Notes: generated by a model from the letters alone, not told the origin. Counted from the first letter of the stretch, positions 48,096 through 60,229 are shown. The stretch: DNA of 64,000 bases from Turbatrix aceti (GCA_963969345.1 OZ017769.1:7939725-8003724), one strand, 5' to 3'. Program-made: numbers and translations.

Positions 48096-51000
48096 CTGTA
48101 AAAAAATGCAATTATAACTGTCAACTGTTTTCGTTTTTATGTACGTACACGAACGAATAAACAAACACGAATTGGACAGGACAACTCGATTAAACGTAAT
48201 ATTAAAGCGCGAAAAAGGGTCATGGGTCACTTTTTTTTACAAGAAATGCTAACTCTGTTCCATTCTGGAAAGTGAAGAGAGGACAACGTTCACAAGCGAC
48301 TGCGCGGACACGCCTGCCGCCATTTACGACGACGACACCCGCGTTTGAAGGGGACGCGGGAGGCGGTCGCATACATACATGCACGAAAACCAACCCGAGT
48401 CCTAGCACAATGGCTACTACTACCCATTTACGGTGTGGTGTCCTGGTTGGTGTTACTGTTTTTTGTTGTGATCGGCGGATTAGACGCCGTTTGATCAGCA
48501 TTTACACCGTTTGACGACCGCCGCCGCCGCTGCCATCGCCGCTGCCTATTACACTGTTCCGGCAGGGGCTGAGCCGTGCCATCCGGCAAGTGTGCCTAAT
48601 TCAGGGCGTGCGAGGAGGATGGCATGGCGGGTAATTAAAATTCAAGACGACGTGTCCGGAATAAAAAAGACACGGCGCAGGCTGACTGAGCCGTGTGTGT
48701 TGTGCGGGTGCCCGCGAGGGAGGCCAGGGCGCCTGAGGAGCGGATGGTCACTCAGTTTCTCACAGAGGGGTGCCGTGGGTGTAGAGGGTGCAAAGTGACA
48801 CTGTTGCCGTCTGCCATCCGAGCGAGACGCGAGGAAGGCACGTGGTGGTCATCAGTACTATAGTATCTAGATATTTAGTATCTCACTCAATCTCGCATTC
48901 GCACTCTGAAGGGTGCTAATTGATTTTGGTGGTCGTGGTCGAAAAACAGCGAGTATGGTGCTCAAAAAAGGCATTAGGCCAAGAGAACAACGACAGACGG
49001 GTATGTAGCTCACTGAGTAGTGCCCCAGGCCTCTAAAAAAAGAATGAACGAAAGAACGAGCAAGCAAGCGTGCGCGCATCAGCCGGCCATGATAGGGGAT
49101 AACGGCAATGGCAAAAAAAATAACGGAGACCGGAATGGTCGGCGACCAACGGCATATGGTGCGGAGTGCATAATACGCTGCCAGCAGCCACCAGCGCAGG
49201 CATTCGAAGTTGATGAATTTCTTGACATGCAGCCAGAAGGAGACCGGAGAAAGCGGGGAGATTAGCCCCCTCTCCCGTGTCTTTCTTTCTTGCGCACACG
49301 CACCGCGGTCACGCCGAGAGCCAGGGGTCTTTTCTCTTTTTTTTCTAGGCAAAAAGACAACTGGAGACTGACTGACCAGCCGACTTGGCTGGGCTTAACT
49401 GTTTTTTGCCACCGCTGCCAGCCTGGTGCAGGGATGCGGCACATCCGGTCGGATTAGCCGCCGATTTGCCAGAACTAGAGTGAGTGCGAAAAGCAAGCAA
49501 GAAGAGAGGAGCAGAACTGATTGGGTAATGCGCAACGAAGGCGTGCTTGCGCAAGCTTTAACGAGGGTGGTGCACCGTTTAATTCGAAGAGGACACTTCA
49601 TCGCGAGCCTTTTCTTGTCTTGAACAGTACCCGGACCCCCAATTGTGGAATTTCGTTAAATGCTGTTGCCGCCTTCAATTTTACTCATCAACTGTGCCCT
49701 GAGGGGAGAAAGGGGAGGGCTGTGGCCAAAAATAAAAACCGCATCACCCGCGACAATGTGACGAAAGATGGCAGATGGCAAACAGATAAAAAAACAGTAA
49801 AAAAATGGAGGGCATGACTCATGATTCATTTTTACGCCAATGGCACGCAGCGGACAAACGAACACGAAAGACAAAAACAAATTATCGCTTTGAAATACAT
49901 AAGTCTGCGGGGCTGTCACCGAGCCGATTGACTGTTTGATTGACCTTTGGGTTCAGGTCGAGGGTGAATCGGTGCACCCGGCTGACTCGAAAGAGGTGAC
50001 ACGGTCAATCATCGCGCCCGGCTACTCTGTCGGTCAATTACAAAGTTGTCAATCACATCCACCGCGGTGGTTGGGAGATTATTTATCATTATAATTCAGT
50101 CAAAAGGCGACTAAGAATAACAAATACAACTTGATGAGGGGGATTAATGTAAGAAGGGGCGAACTGAACATGGGAGTTCTTCAAAAAAACAAAGCAGGGC
50201 AGAAGTTGTTCTGCACATACATATTTGGGCAAAGAGCAACAAATATCGTAAATTAGTAGGAAAACCAGAAAAATATGCCTGCACCGAAAGTGAAAACTCA
50301 ATTCACGAAAAATTCACAAAAAAGCAAAATAACAACGTTTGGAGTGTAGGTTTCCGTAACGAAAACCTAAATAATTCAACCAAACAGCAAGCAAGCATGC
50401 AACACTACTGTTATACCACGCGTGGAACCACATAAGTAAGACGGGAAGGAAAAAAGGACGCAAATTCATTTACCAAGGCCCGGGCACAAGGAGCCCCCGA
50501 TGGGGTCTGATGAGGTCGTTAACAGTCAGTCATTCAGTCATTTTCGCCGGAGTCCACGCCAAAGGGATACTTGATAGGTTTTTTTTTGACGGCGGTCAGT
50601 CAGTCAAAAAAACAAAGCGTCCGGCACCTGGGCCTTTGCGGGTGGTCGACGTACCATCCAGTCACAGCTACCAGCATGTGTTACTTTTTTGGCCCGTTGG
50701 CACCCGCCGCTGGCGATTGATTCTCCACACGGAGGGCAGCGGCATCTCTCCTATCCTCTTCGACCCCCCCCCCTTTGTGGTCCTGGTCCTCGACTAATGG
50801 GCAACGCATAAAAAATGTATAATGACTTTTCTGTTATCGTGGATAGGAGAAAAAAGTTACTAACTAAGACAAACTGCGCTGATGCAACAAAAAAAACAAC
50901 ATACGCCCAGACGACCTTTGGCTACTACTTTTTTTGCACGGATGGACACTCACGCCAAAATATGTAAATAAATAAATAACAGTCTATTAATTTTTTTTGA

Positions 51001-53376
51001 AGACTGTCATCGACCCGCAATAAAAAGTTGTTTGGTGGTTTACAGAAGGAAAGACAAATGACCCGGACTGAGGGAAAGAGAAGACGCTGGATCAATCCGA
51101 GTAACCACCACCCGCATTCATTGTCACTGTCGTCCTCCTGGCAGACGATGGGCTCTGGTCTCTAATCCAATATCTTCAGACCAGACGACCCCCGGCACAG
51201 GCGCCAGCCAGTTTGTTTGGGTTTTGACGCGAGCAGCCGACCGTATGCGTCGGCTCACCGGCACCACCGCCTGCGCGGAAGGGAAAACGCTTGTTCACGC
51301 GGTCGGTCGGTCGGGAGAAGTAGGAGGCAACAAGTTTAGAAAACACAAAATAAATATTGAAGGCAAAGACGACGGTGAAGGAGGTGCAAACGACGTTTTT
51401 CCCACTTTTTTGCTGCAGCATGATCTTTGCCGGGGCCGTTGAATGACGACGCGGGGCAATTGACGAAGCAATTGCAGGTCATTGGCGAAGAAGAAGAAGA
51501 AAAAGTGGACAAGACAAAGCCTTCTTCGCAATTGCAATTGCCCAACCGGTCGCTTGCTTGAATTGAATGCAAAACGGCAATCAACGCGCAGACGAACTGA
51601 ACTAACTCTTCTTTTTTTGTTTCTCCTGCTCCTGCTGCGCAGATGGCCAAGCACCAGTGCCAGTGTCGATCACCGCAGAAGACCGGGATTAACCGATGAT
51701 GGATGACGCAACGCGCGAAACAACGGAAACACGCTTCTCGATGATGCCCGAGGAAACGAGATGCGCAGGGTCTGAAAAGGCTTAGAAGATGCTAAACAAC
51801 TTTCCATTTCCTGGAATTCTCCGACTTTGAACACTCGTGCCCTTCTCAGATGACCGCAAAAGCAAATGTTGGTATTTCAATCACTGATGGTCGTAAAATA
51901 TCTATCACTACCGAACGCTGAATGCATTCCGGCGCTGAATGGTTAACGGAACTAGATAATAAATACATTATTTGTACGAGGTGCGCCCCGTCCTGTCCTG
52001 TTTTTTTAGGATTGGTCATTGTCCGCCAGCTTCCGTCCAAAAAAAAATTTTTATTATAAATCACGCTATCAGAACTTACTAACCATTCCGCTATGCAAAG
52101 AAAAGCAAAACACCGCCGCGCTGATGTAAAAAAACGGAGAGAAGAGAAAACATCTGGAAATAGCCTACAGCCAACAGCCTACGGGCTGGCCGTCGCCTGA
52201 CCTTAGCTAGCGCCAGCCTCGGTCTCGGTCTCGGTCGGCCGGGTCAGCGCAAGAAATCATCAACAAAGCAGCCTACGAAGGAAGAAAAATGATTTTTTCT
52301 GGCTTAAAAGCCAAATTCGACGGAGTAAACATAATTCGCGCAATATGTACGCTAAATACTACCGTCCCCGTTTTTGGCCCCCGGCTGTGGCTATCGACTT
52401 TTACTAACTCGGCCAAATAGGGGGGGGGGGCTACAACAGTGTTGTCGTCGTCCGGCCACCTGTCCGTGCCAAAGCCAGGCAAAATCTCGTCAATGCAGTC
52501 GGCCGGAAGGTCCGTTGCGCGACTACCTCGACTACCGGGGCTCTTCATTGGCGTTCATTCATTTGTCGCCTCGGTGCCCCGCAGGGTACTGGCTCAAGGT
52601 GTGCTCGCGACGAGCACGGCCATAACCACGGCCACGGGGACAACCCCAAATTATGCCCCCTCTCGTACCCCTGTCCTTCGCGGGAGATGGGGAACACGAA
52701 GGAGGGAGGCAATTTCGAGTGTGCCGCGTGGCACCGGGCTTGCATGCATGTGCTCAGCCGTGCCTGGCAACGTGGGACGACGTTGCGTGTTTATCCGTGT
52801 CTATTTCCATGTTTATGTCGAGTGAATTCCAAAGCTTGGAGGGGCACCTGAACAGCAATAGCAAAAAAATATGGGGTGTAATGGTATTTCAAGAAGTGTG
52901 GAAAAGTCCTTGAATGCGTTCAACTGGATCATGAAAATCATCAGAATGCAATATTTGATTTATTTTTCCCGTTTGATTTTCTGCACAAAAATGGGGTGTA
53001 CATAATCGACTTGTTTTCACCTTGAAAAAAAACAACTACCACGCACTCCCCTCACATCACCTGTCCGGTGTCGATCGTGTCACAAAGAGAACCGACCCCG
53101 CAGAGATTGTTTGATTGTTTGACCGCGGTCCCGGCCCTAAATTGCTCCGGCCCAAACACGAACCTCCTCTCTCGTCCAACAAATAAATCCTCAATAGCAC
53201 TCATCTTCATCCAGGTGAGTCGCGCCGGAGCATGCGCAAGATGCACGCCGCCTTTTTCAAGGTCAGCGCCACCCTCGACGCGCACTGCGGCGGCGGAGGC
53301 GGCGATCGATGACCAGGCGCACGCTTGTGCGCTCATTATATTTATTCCGGAGAGCATTCCGTGTTTTTCTGTGGGG
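48096..53376. other. Gene-free region between hmr-1 and the FKBP gene
   Basis: 5.3 kb of low-complexity DNA with A runs on the + strand, an 11-G tract at 52420-52430 and a short TCGGTC tandem repeat near 52219-52240. It probably contains the hmr-1 long-isoform promoter and a 5' UTR intron, plus the FKBP promoter at its right end. No coding exon recognised. Confidence 0.5.
52420..52430 (+). repeat. Poly-G tract, 11 G
   Basis: Uninterrupted run in the non-coding region upstream of hmr-1. Confidence 0.8.
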
Positions 53377-54785
53377 ATGACGTGTTCGTGTTCGATGCTG
53401 CTAGCTGCCCTCGTGGCCTTCGACCTGTTCGCTCAGGGCCTCGCTGGGGTCGGCGAGGTGCATGCCGAGATCAGTGCTGCGACTTTCGGAGCGAAGAAGC
53501 GCCGGCCCGAAGACAACATCCCGGTCATCGAAATCCGCGGCGAAGGCAAGCCAATGACCTCCGCGCAGATCCGGGCCCTCGAGGAGGCGTCCAACGGCGG
53601 ACCCCTCGACATCAAGGTGGAGAAGACGTGGCGCCCGATCGACTGCCCCCACGCGGCTGCGAGACTGGATTTTGTCACTTTCCACTACAAGGGCTATCTG
53701 GAAGATGGAAAGAAGTTCGACCAGACTTATGGTCGTGGGTCGATTCGTATTCAGCTGGGAACGAGTATGGTCATGCCCGGTTTGGACAAAGGCATGCGTG
53801 GCATGTGCGCCACCGAGCTCAGGAAAATCCGCGTGCCTTATCGTCTCAGCCGAAAAAATAAGTCCAAGGGTGAGTTGGTCAAAATTTGATTAAATCAACG
53901 AATTTTTGTTAAAAAAAAATGGCAAAATTTATAGCCCGGTTCTGAGCTAAAAAAGTTGGCCTAAAAACTGAAAAATAGTAAAAAAGCAGTATTTTAGTGT
54001 TTTTTTCGCATCAATCGTATTTTTAAGATTGCTTTAACGCCATTTTTTTGTATACTCACAATCAGAAATTTTTATTGCGAATAACACGCAAAAAAAAGTT
54101 GTTCGATGCCGAAAAAAACGTTTTTTAAAGTTAGTCGGTCGTTTTTTTTTAATTTTGGGCCCAAAGTTCGGCCCGATTTTTGTCCTTGGTCAAAAATATT
54201 TATAAACCCGTTTCGAGTTTTTGTAAAAAACTCTATTTTTTCAAATCAATAAATTTACTTTTTCGCATGTTCAAATCAAAATTTTCAGTGTGGAAACACA
54301 TCCCAAACGACGAGCACTGGCTGACTTTCAACGTCGAAGTCCTCGAAGTGGAACCCTTCTCCCCCGCGCTCCAGTTTTCCTTCATGGACCTCAATAACGA
54401 CACTTTTCTCACCGAATCTGAACTCGTAAAACTCGCCGACAATCTCCGACACGAATTTGGCAAGACCTGGAGCAATGAGGACATTGACAACGTCCAGGCC
54501 GCCCGGTACTACGTGAAATACTTTGACGTGGACGGCGACGGACAGGTGAGTCTCCCCGAGTACGAGGCCATCCTGCACCGGGATCAGGAGGAGATGACGG
54601 CTGCCGAAGGTTCGACAGCGACGAAAAAGCCGGAAGGACGCAAACGGGACCCGGGTCTCGCGTGGATCCTCGATTTCAACAATGACGGCATCGTGACCGT
54701 CGAGGAAGCCGATAGCGCGGACCAGGTGCTTGCCGGTGAGCCGAAGAGGCTGCCTACGGTCGAGGCAAAGAAGGACGAGCTCTGA
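53377..54785 (+). CDS. ER-resident FKBP-type prolyl isomerase with EF-hands
   Basis: Two exons, 53377-53869 and 54289-54785 (419-nt intron), give 329 residues. A signal peptide (MTCSCSMLLAALVAFDLFAQ) leads into an acidic linker. An FKBP domain spans about residues 65-187 (DFVTFHYKGYLEDGKKFDQT, MVMPGLDKGMRGM). Three EF-hand loops follow: DLNNDTFLTESE (198-209), DVDGDGQVSLPE and DFNNDGIVTVEE, each with Asp/Asn at the Ca2+ positions and a final Glu. The protein ends KKDEL, an ER retrieval signal. This is the FKBP7/FKBP14/FKBP9 type that helps fold procollagen in the ER lumen. The strand leading to the usual LAYG...IPP segment is replaced by a basic RLSRKNKSKV stretch, so isomerase activity may be altered. 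A Met at 53395 is an alternative start. Confidence 0.87.
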
Positions 54786-55007
54786 TCGTTCACCTGCAGC
54801 CCTTTTTGCTGTACTTTGGGTATTTTATGGCAATTCTAATCGAAAAATGGAATAAACGCTTACTTTCATGGTTGGATGCTTTTTTTGAGTCGTTCGGCGA
54901 GAGTTCTGGCAAAAACAGCGTCGATGAGATGCATTTTGCGCCTGAAACAGGGGCTGATCGACGTCGAAAGCAAATGGCGGTCCTTGTTTTGGCACGAATC
55001 TTTGCAG
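54786..55007. other. Convergent 3' spacer with FKBP poly(A) signal
   Basis: 222 bp between two facing stop codons. AATAAA at 54851-54856 fits the FKBP transcript, 66 nt after its stop. Confidence 0.6.
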
Positions 55008-56540
55008 TCACAGTCCAGCAAGAAGCGCCAAGGCTTCAGGGGAGGCAGTTGGCCAGAATTCGGGGTTTTCGATGCCGTCGACGGTTGAAAATGTAACTTT
55101 GGGTCGAGAAGCGATGACTGCGTCTGCCAGGGCAAAAAGTCGACGATGGGTCAGCCGAAAGTCAGCGTTGAGCACCGCTTCGACCACTTCCGCAAAGTCG
55201 TTTTCGTCTCGGAGCGATTTTTGATCGTCCAGTTCGACGAGGACGGCACGAAGTCGGTCGTCGAGGTCCCGGGCAACTGAGAACGCGTTGAACGGACCGA
55301 TGACATTGTGGTTGATCGACCAGCACTCGGTCTGAAAGTTGTGAGCGTTAGAAGGAAAAAAAGATAGTGTTGTCGGGTTTGGGGCGGGTTCTCCGAATTT
55401 AAAAAAAAAATCAAATGATCAAAAAATAGAAAAATACGTTAAAAATATAAAATTTTGAAAAAAAAATTACAAAAATTTATATATATATATTTTGTATACA
55501 TATTTGCACCCCCAATGCATAAATTTAAAAAAATGTTACGGTTTGAGGTACAAAAAAATTTTTAGTTTGGATCAAGTAACCCGAAATTTTCAAGTACGGG
55601 TTCGGGTAACCCGAAAAATTTTCCAAACTAGAAAAAAAACAAAAGTAGCTCACGAGATTCAGAACCTGATGGCACCACCCGGGAGGCACGATTACGATCT
55701 GCCCAGGGGACTGAATGAGTTCTAGAACTCCAAATTCCCTGATCGGATCTTCGCCGCACTTTGTGAGATCTGTGGCGTCGGGAAATGAGTCGAAAAACCT
55801 GGTCGTCTCTTGGGTTGGCAGGAAAAGCCATTGCTTAATTCCAGTGACGTTCATGGACCAGCTGAAGGACGTGAAGACGTCGCTGTGGAGCAGGGTCCTT
55901 AAAAAGTGCCTTTTAGCGTGCTCCAGGGTCCATGAATCCACCAACCTCGATCCTGGCCCTCCAATGTAGAAAAAACGATAGTCGCCTTGGAGCGGATGAT
56001 CGTCAGAAGGTGTCCACGCCTCTCCGTTGACCCAGTCCATCCGCATGAAGACCGGAAGGTGGTCTTCGTAGACGTCGGATGGCATTGGAGTTTCCCTGAA
56101 GCGGAATTCTTCAATTTGACTTCTGTCAAAGTCAAACTAACTTCTGTGCATGCCAGTCTTTGAGGTAGGACATTGAACCGTTGTCCAGGTTGTCTATGAA
56201 GTCGCCGAGGCACTCAGTTCTTCGTTCAATGGGCGCGCCATCGCAGTCGACGACTTCTACGCTGACCAGTCGTTCCCTGCCTTCAGAATCTTTTTTTCAG
56301 TGCTTTCTTACCCCTCGAAAAAAACAAACCGAAGAAATCCAAAAATTTAGTCCTATCAAGCGGTCGACAACCTGTTGAAGGATCTGTGGCGTCCTGTAGC
56401 CAGCGGTCAGCCGTGAAATCCTTTGAAAACTCTGCGTCCAACAAAACAGGTCCAGCAAGAGCTCTTGTGAACTCGATATCCGTTGTTTCACGACCCAGTA
56501 CCGGAACCTTCACCTCGGAACCCGTCCAGTGAAAAACCAT
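55008..56540 (-). CDS. JMJD4: JmjC-domain 2-oxoglutarate hydroxylase, JMJD4 type
   Basis: Five exons: 56330-56540, 56142-56289, 55946-56095, 55654-55897, 55008-55331; 358 residues. The JmjC core follows JMJD4: YLKDWHAQ, MRMDWVNGE, GDYRFFYIGGPGSR, the iron site HSD in LLHSDVFTSFSWSMNVTG, KQWLFLP, GQIVIVPPGWCHQVLNL and the distal iron His in SINHNVIGPFNAF. Human JMJD4 hydroxylates a lysine of the translation terminator eRF1; the same job is likely but inferred. The first intron is odd (40 nt, acceptor AAAAAAAG). The third is 48 nt without an in-frame stop. The gene is shorter than the human protein (about 417). It diverges from rpt-6 across 254 bp. Confidence 0.85.
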
Positions 56541-56794
56541 AATGCAAAAAGCAAATTAGGCCCAGCAAACCAACAAATTAGGCAAAAATGCCTATAAAAA
56601 CCCATGCAGCCCGGTGCGTGCGCATTTTGCGCTCTGCGCACGATTTTATCCCGGAGAATTGTCATCACATTTTTGAGACTTTCGCTGCTTCGGTTGCTTG
56701 AATTTCATTCTTCGCGCTTCATTCGACGATTGTGTCCATCTCACTTTTGCCGAATTCTCTCGTTCACTCGGGTTCTATTGTATTTTGATTCGTG
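56541..56794. promoter_or_regulatory. Bidirectional promoter region of the JMJD4 gene and rpt-6
   Basis: Only 254 bp separate the two divergent start codons. It contains the self-complementary stretch TGCGCATTTTGCGCTCTGCG near 56617-56637 and pyrimidine-rich leader sequence before rpt-6. No TATA box or clear trans-splice acceptor was found. Confidence 0.6.
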
Positions 56795-58183
56795 ATGGCA
56801 CCACCTGCCGCTACCGCAACTGCAGTCCCCAACCAGACGGCTGCTGCGAGTGCGACGACAACCGCCGTCCCGGCTCCCGCGAATAGCAACGAGAACAGCC
56901 TCAAGGTCTACTACCGCAGCAAGATCGACGATGCCCAGCAGCGCTTTGCCGAAAGGGTGCAGAACGTACGCCGTCTCCAGGCGCAGCGAAATGAGTACAA
57001 TACGAAGGTTCGCATGCTCAAGGAAGAACTCAACCAGCTCAGCGAGCAGGGATCGTACGTCGGAGAAGTTTCCAAGGTTATGGACAAGAAGAAGGTCCTT
57101 GTCAAGGTTGGTTTTTTGATATAAATGGCATTTGACTGTTTTGGTGGTTTTTAGGTCCATCCTGAGGGAAAATACGTTGTTGACATCGACAAGGGCATCG
57201 ATGTCGCCCATCTCAACGTCGGCAGCCGCGTGGCGCTGCGTGCGGACTCCTACGCGCTGCACAAACTTCTGCCGAACAAGGTTGACCCTCTCGTGAGTCT
57301 CATGATGGTTGAAAAGGTCCCAGATTCAACGTACGAGATGATCGGTGGTCTCGACACGCAAATCAAGGAAATCAAAGAGGTTATCGAGCTGCCTGTCAAG
57401 CATCCCGAGCTTTTCGAGGCTCTGGGCATCGCTCAGCCAAAGGGTGTCCTGCTCTACGGTCCTCCCGGCACCGGAAAGACACTTCTCGCCCGTGCCGTCG
57501 CTCACCACACGGAATGCACGTTTATCCGTGTCTCCGGTTCGGAACTTGTCCAGAAGTTCATCGGTGAAGGCGCGCGGATGGTTCGCGAACTTTTCGTTAT
57601 GGCTCGGTGAGTTTTTGGACATTTATAGGCTTTGGATAATGTTTTGGGGTTTTATCTGAATTTCTGGATGTTTTTCAGTGAACACGCGCCGTCAATCATC
57701 TTCATGGACGAAATTGACTCGATTGGATCGTCCCGCGTCGAAGGCCACAGCGGCGGTGATTCCGAAGTTCAGCGAACGATGCTCGAGCTGCTGAATCAGC
57801 TGGACGGCTTCGAGGCTACCAAGAACATCAAGGTTATCATGGCCACCAACCGCATTGACATCCTCGATCCCGCGCTGCTGCGTCCCGGTCGCATTGATCG
57901 CAAAATCGAATTCCCCGCTCCCGATGAGAACGCTCGCTGCGACATCCTCCGCATCCACTCCCGCAAGATGAATCTCATGCGCGGCATCAACATGCGCAAG
58001 ATTGCCGAGGCCATTCCCGGCGCATCCGGTGCCGAGGTGAAGGCTGTCTGCACGGAAGCCGGCATGTTCGCCCTCCGCGAGCGCCGCATCCACGTGACCC
58101 AGGAGGACTTTGAAATGGCCGTCGGCAAGGTCATGCAGAAGGACTCAGAAAAGAACATGTCTCTCAAGAAGCTGTGGAAGTGA
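56795..58183 (+). CDS. rpt-6: 26S proteasome AAA-ATPase subunit Rpt6 (PSMC5)
   Basis: Three exons (56795-57106, 57155-57606, 57679-58183) with introns of 48 and 72 nt give 422 residues, slightly above the ~406-416 of the family because of an Ala/Thr-rich N-terminus. A coiled coil spans about 35-95, then an OB-fold, then the AAA domain with Walker A GPPGTGKT, Walker B IIFMDEID, sensor ATNR and arginine fingers in [12 protein letters not shown]. The C-terminus KKLWK is the Rpt6 type. It is one of six ATPases of the 19S base that unfold substrates and open the 20S gate. Highly conserved and unambiguous. Confidence 0.96.
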
Positions 58184-59082
58184 TCCCCCTCCCCCCTGTG
58201 TACGCTTGCTAATGTCGTCTAATTTTATTGTGAAAAAAAAGCGAGTAAAGTCGTGGTCATTTCGCCCGGAGGTGATGGACGAGGGCGGGACACACGTCGT
58301 CGCTGCGAGGCTCACCGGTCTACCTGTTGCCAGCTCAGCAGGACAATTGCTGGTTTTGTTTTTGATTTTTTTTGCGGAGTGACAGTCGATGCATAAAATT
58401 GGCCTAAAAATCAAATTTTACGTTTAACTTTTAGGAAAAAAAAAATTTTTTTACGTTTAAGTTTTTAGGAAAAATTTTTTAAAGCAAATTTCGGTTTTTA
58501 AAACTTCGTTTCTTTTAGGGTAATTTTCGATAAATTTGGCCGAATTATAGACAAATTTTTGTTCAGAACAGCTTCTGAACAAAATTTTTTTTTAAATTTT
58601 GTAATTCAAATTAAAAAAAATCTAAAAGCTGAGCAAATTTTTCACTCGAAAAAAAGTTGAAAAAAAAAAATTCTGTTAAAACACAAAAAAATGTTGGAAA
58701 ACAAACGCATTTTATATGAAAAAAATATCTACGATTTTTTCCCAGTTTTTGTGGCCAACTGGCAGGATTTTGTTTTGGTGACAACCCGTAGAAAAAAAAA
58801 GCATCTTTTGTGCGCTCACAAGTGATCTTTTTGAACGAAGCAAAAAAATGCATGCGTAATCAATGTTTAGCGCGTGTGTTACCCCCTAATCGGATTGGTA
58901 GCCGACGATCTGGCTGTCAGCAATCAGCCGCACGACAGGCGTGTTTGGTATTTTTGGTTGGTAGAATTAAAATTGTTTTGGTTGCAGGCAAACAGCATCC
59001 ACGTTCACGTTCGCAGCCTCCGCGTGTAAACAACTCCGCGCCAAAAAATAAAAGAAACGGGTTTCTTTCGGACGTTTTCGGC
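58184..59082. other. AT-rich spacer between rpt-6 and tpk-1
   Basis: 0.9 kb, mostly A and T runs. It holds a ~35-bp direct repeat (units near 58417 and 58451 containing TTTACGTTTAA) and a hairpin at 58557-58584. A GGTTGCAG acceptor ends at 58987, giving tpk-1 a 95-nt leader if used. No gene seen. Confidence 0.5.
58557..58584. repeat. Perfect 12-bp inverted repeat
   Basis: TTTTGTTCAGAA, a CAGC loop, then its exact complement TTCTGAACAAAA, followed by a T run. It lies about 370 bp downstream of rpt-6 and could be a transcript 3'-end structure or chance. Confidence 0.6.
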
Positions 59083-60027
59083 ATGTCAGAGACGGTGATT
59101 GATTTCAATGCCCTCTTGACGCCCGAAAAGTCGGTCATCCTGCTGTCCAACGTCCCGGATCCCCTACTGCCGCCAAAGTGGCGCGAACTCTGGAGTCGTG
59201 CCGTCGATCGGTACGCTGCCGATGGCGCTGCTAACATCCTCTACGCCGAGGCACAAGCTGGAAAGGAGTGAGTCAATCAACTTTCTTAGGGTTGTCCAAC
59301 TTTTTTATTTGAATTGAAGGCTGCCGCTGCCACGGATCCTCAGCGGAGACTTTGACTCCGCGACCGACGAGGCGAAGGCCTTTTTTGCCGATAGGGGCGT
59401 CCCACTCGTGACCACCGAGGACCAGGATTTCAGCGACCTCACCAAGCTGATGCGGATCGTGCTGCAGGGCGAGTACGAGCAGCGAAAGATCAAAGTCACC
59501 CCGCACGACGCGTATCAGTCCCTGATGGTGCTGGGCGCTCTCGGCGGCCGATTCGACCACACGCTGCACTCGCTGTCACTCTTTCTGGACGCTCGACGGT
59601 TCACGTCGAAGCCCCTGGTGCTGGTTGATAGATACAATGTTGTTTTTCTTGTCTTTCAGGTGAGTTTTACTGAATGGCATTTTTTTTGATCCAGATTTTT
59701 CGACGAAAAAAAATTTGAAAAAAAAACTATTTCATTTGGAACCCTTCAAACGTTGAATATTGGATTCAGGGAACGACGCGGATAACATTCAGCGGAAATC
59801 GTGTCCCGGACTACCTGACGGGCTACTGCGGCATCATGCCATTCGTCCAGCGACCGACACGGGTCACGACGCGCGGCTACCGGTGGTGCGTGACGGACGC
59901 CCTCTTCGACTACGACGGGGGCATCACAAGCGCGTGCAATCGACTCGAGGACCCTTCCGGGGTCACCGTCACGACGAACGAGCCCGTCATCGTTACTTTT
60001 GAAATTGATTGGTCCAAGTTTGTCTAG
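59083..60027 (+). CDS. tpk-1: Thiamin pyrophosphokinase
   Basis: Three exons, 59083-59267, 59320-59659 and 59770-60027, give 260 residues (human TPK1 has 243). Catalytic-domain motifs of the family are present in order: SGDFDS, TTEDQDFSDLTKLM and LGALGGRFDHTL. The C-terminal thiamin-binding part includes NRVPDYLTGYCGIMPF, TRGYRWCVTDALFDY and SACNRL. The enzyme transfers pyrophosphate from ATP to thiamin to make the cofactor TPP, in the cytosol. The start is the first ATG after the candidate acceptor at 58987, and the frame fits. Confidence 0.92.
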
Positions 60028-60117
60028 CGCATATCCTGATTAGGTACCCTCACCTGCCTCTATCTTGCCTCACCTGAAGCCAGTTTCCTCGGTCATGTTG
60101 ATCTTCTCCCGCGACGA

Positions 60118-60123
60118 AATAAA
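60118..60123 (+). terminator. Poly(A) signal of tpk-1
   Basis: AATAAA 91 nt after the stop codon, part of a short AAAT run. Confidence 0.6.
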
Positions 60124-60139
60124 TAAATAAATTTTTACA

Positions 60140-60229
60140 ACAGCCCGTCCGTGCAGTGTCTCGCAACGAAAAAAACATTTACAGCCCGTCCGTCCCCGAT
60201 CCTGCAACGAAAAAAACATTTACAGCCCG
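60140..60229 (+). repeat. 41-bp tandem repeat, two copies and a partial third
   Basis: Two units, 60140-60180 and 60181-60221, start ACAGCCCGTCCGT and end GCAACGAAAAAAACATTT; a third begins at 60222 and stops after ACAGCCCG. The units differ only in the middle. It lies between tpk-1 and the convergent complexin gene. Confidence 0.8.
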
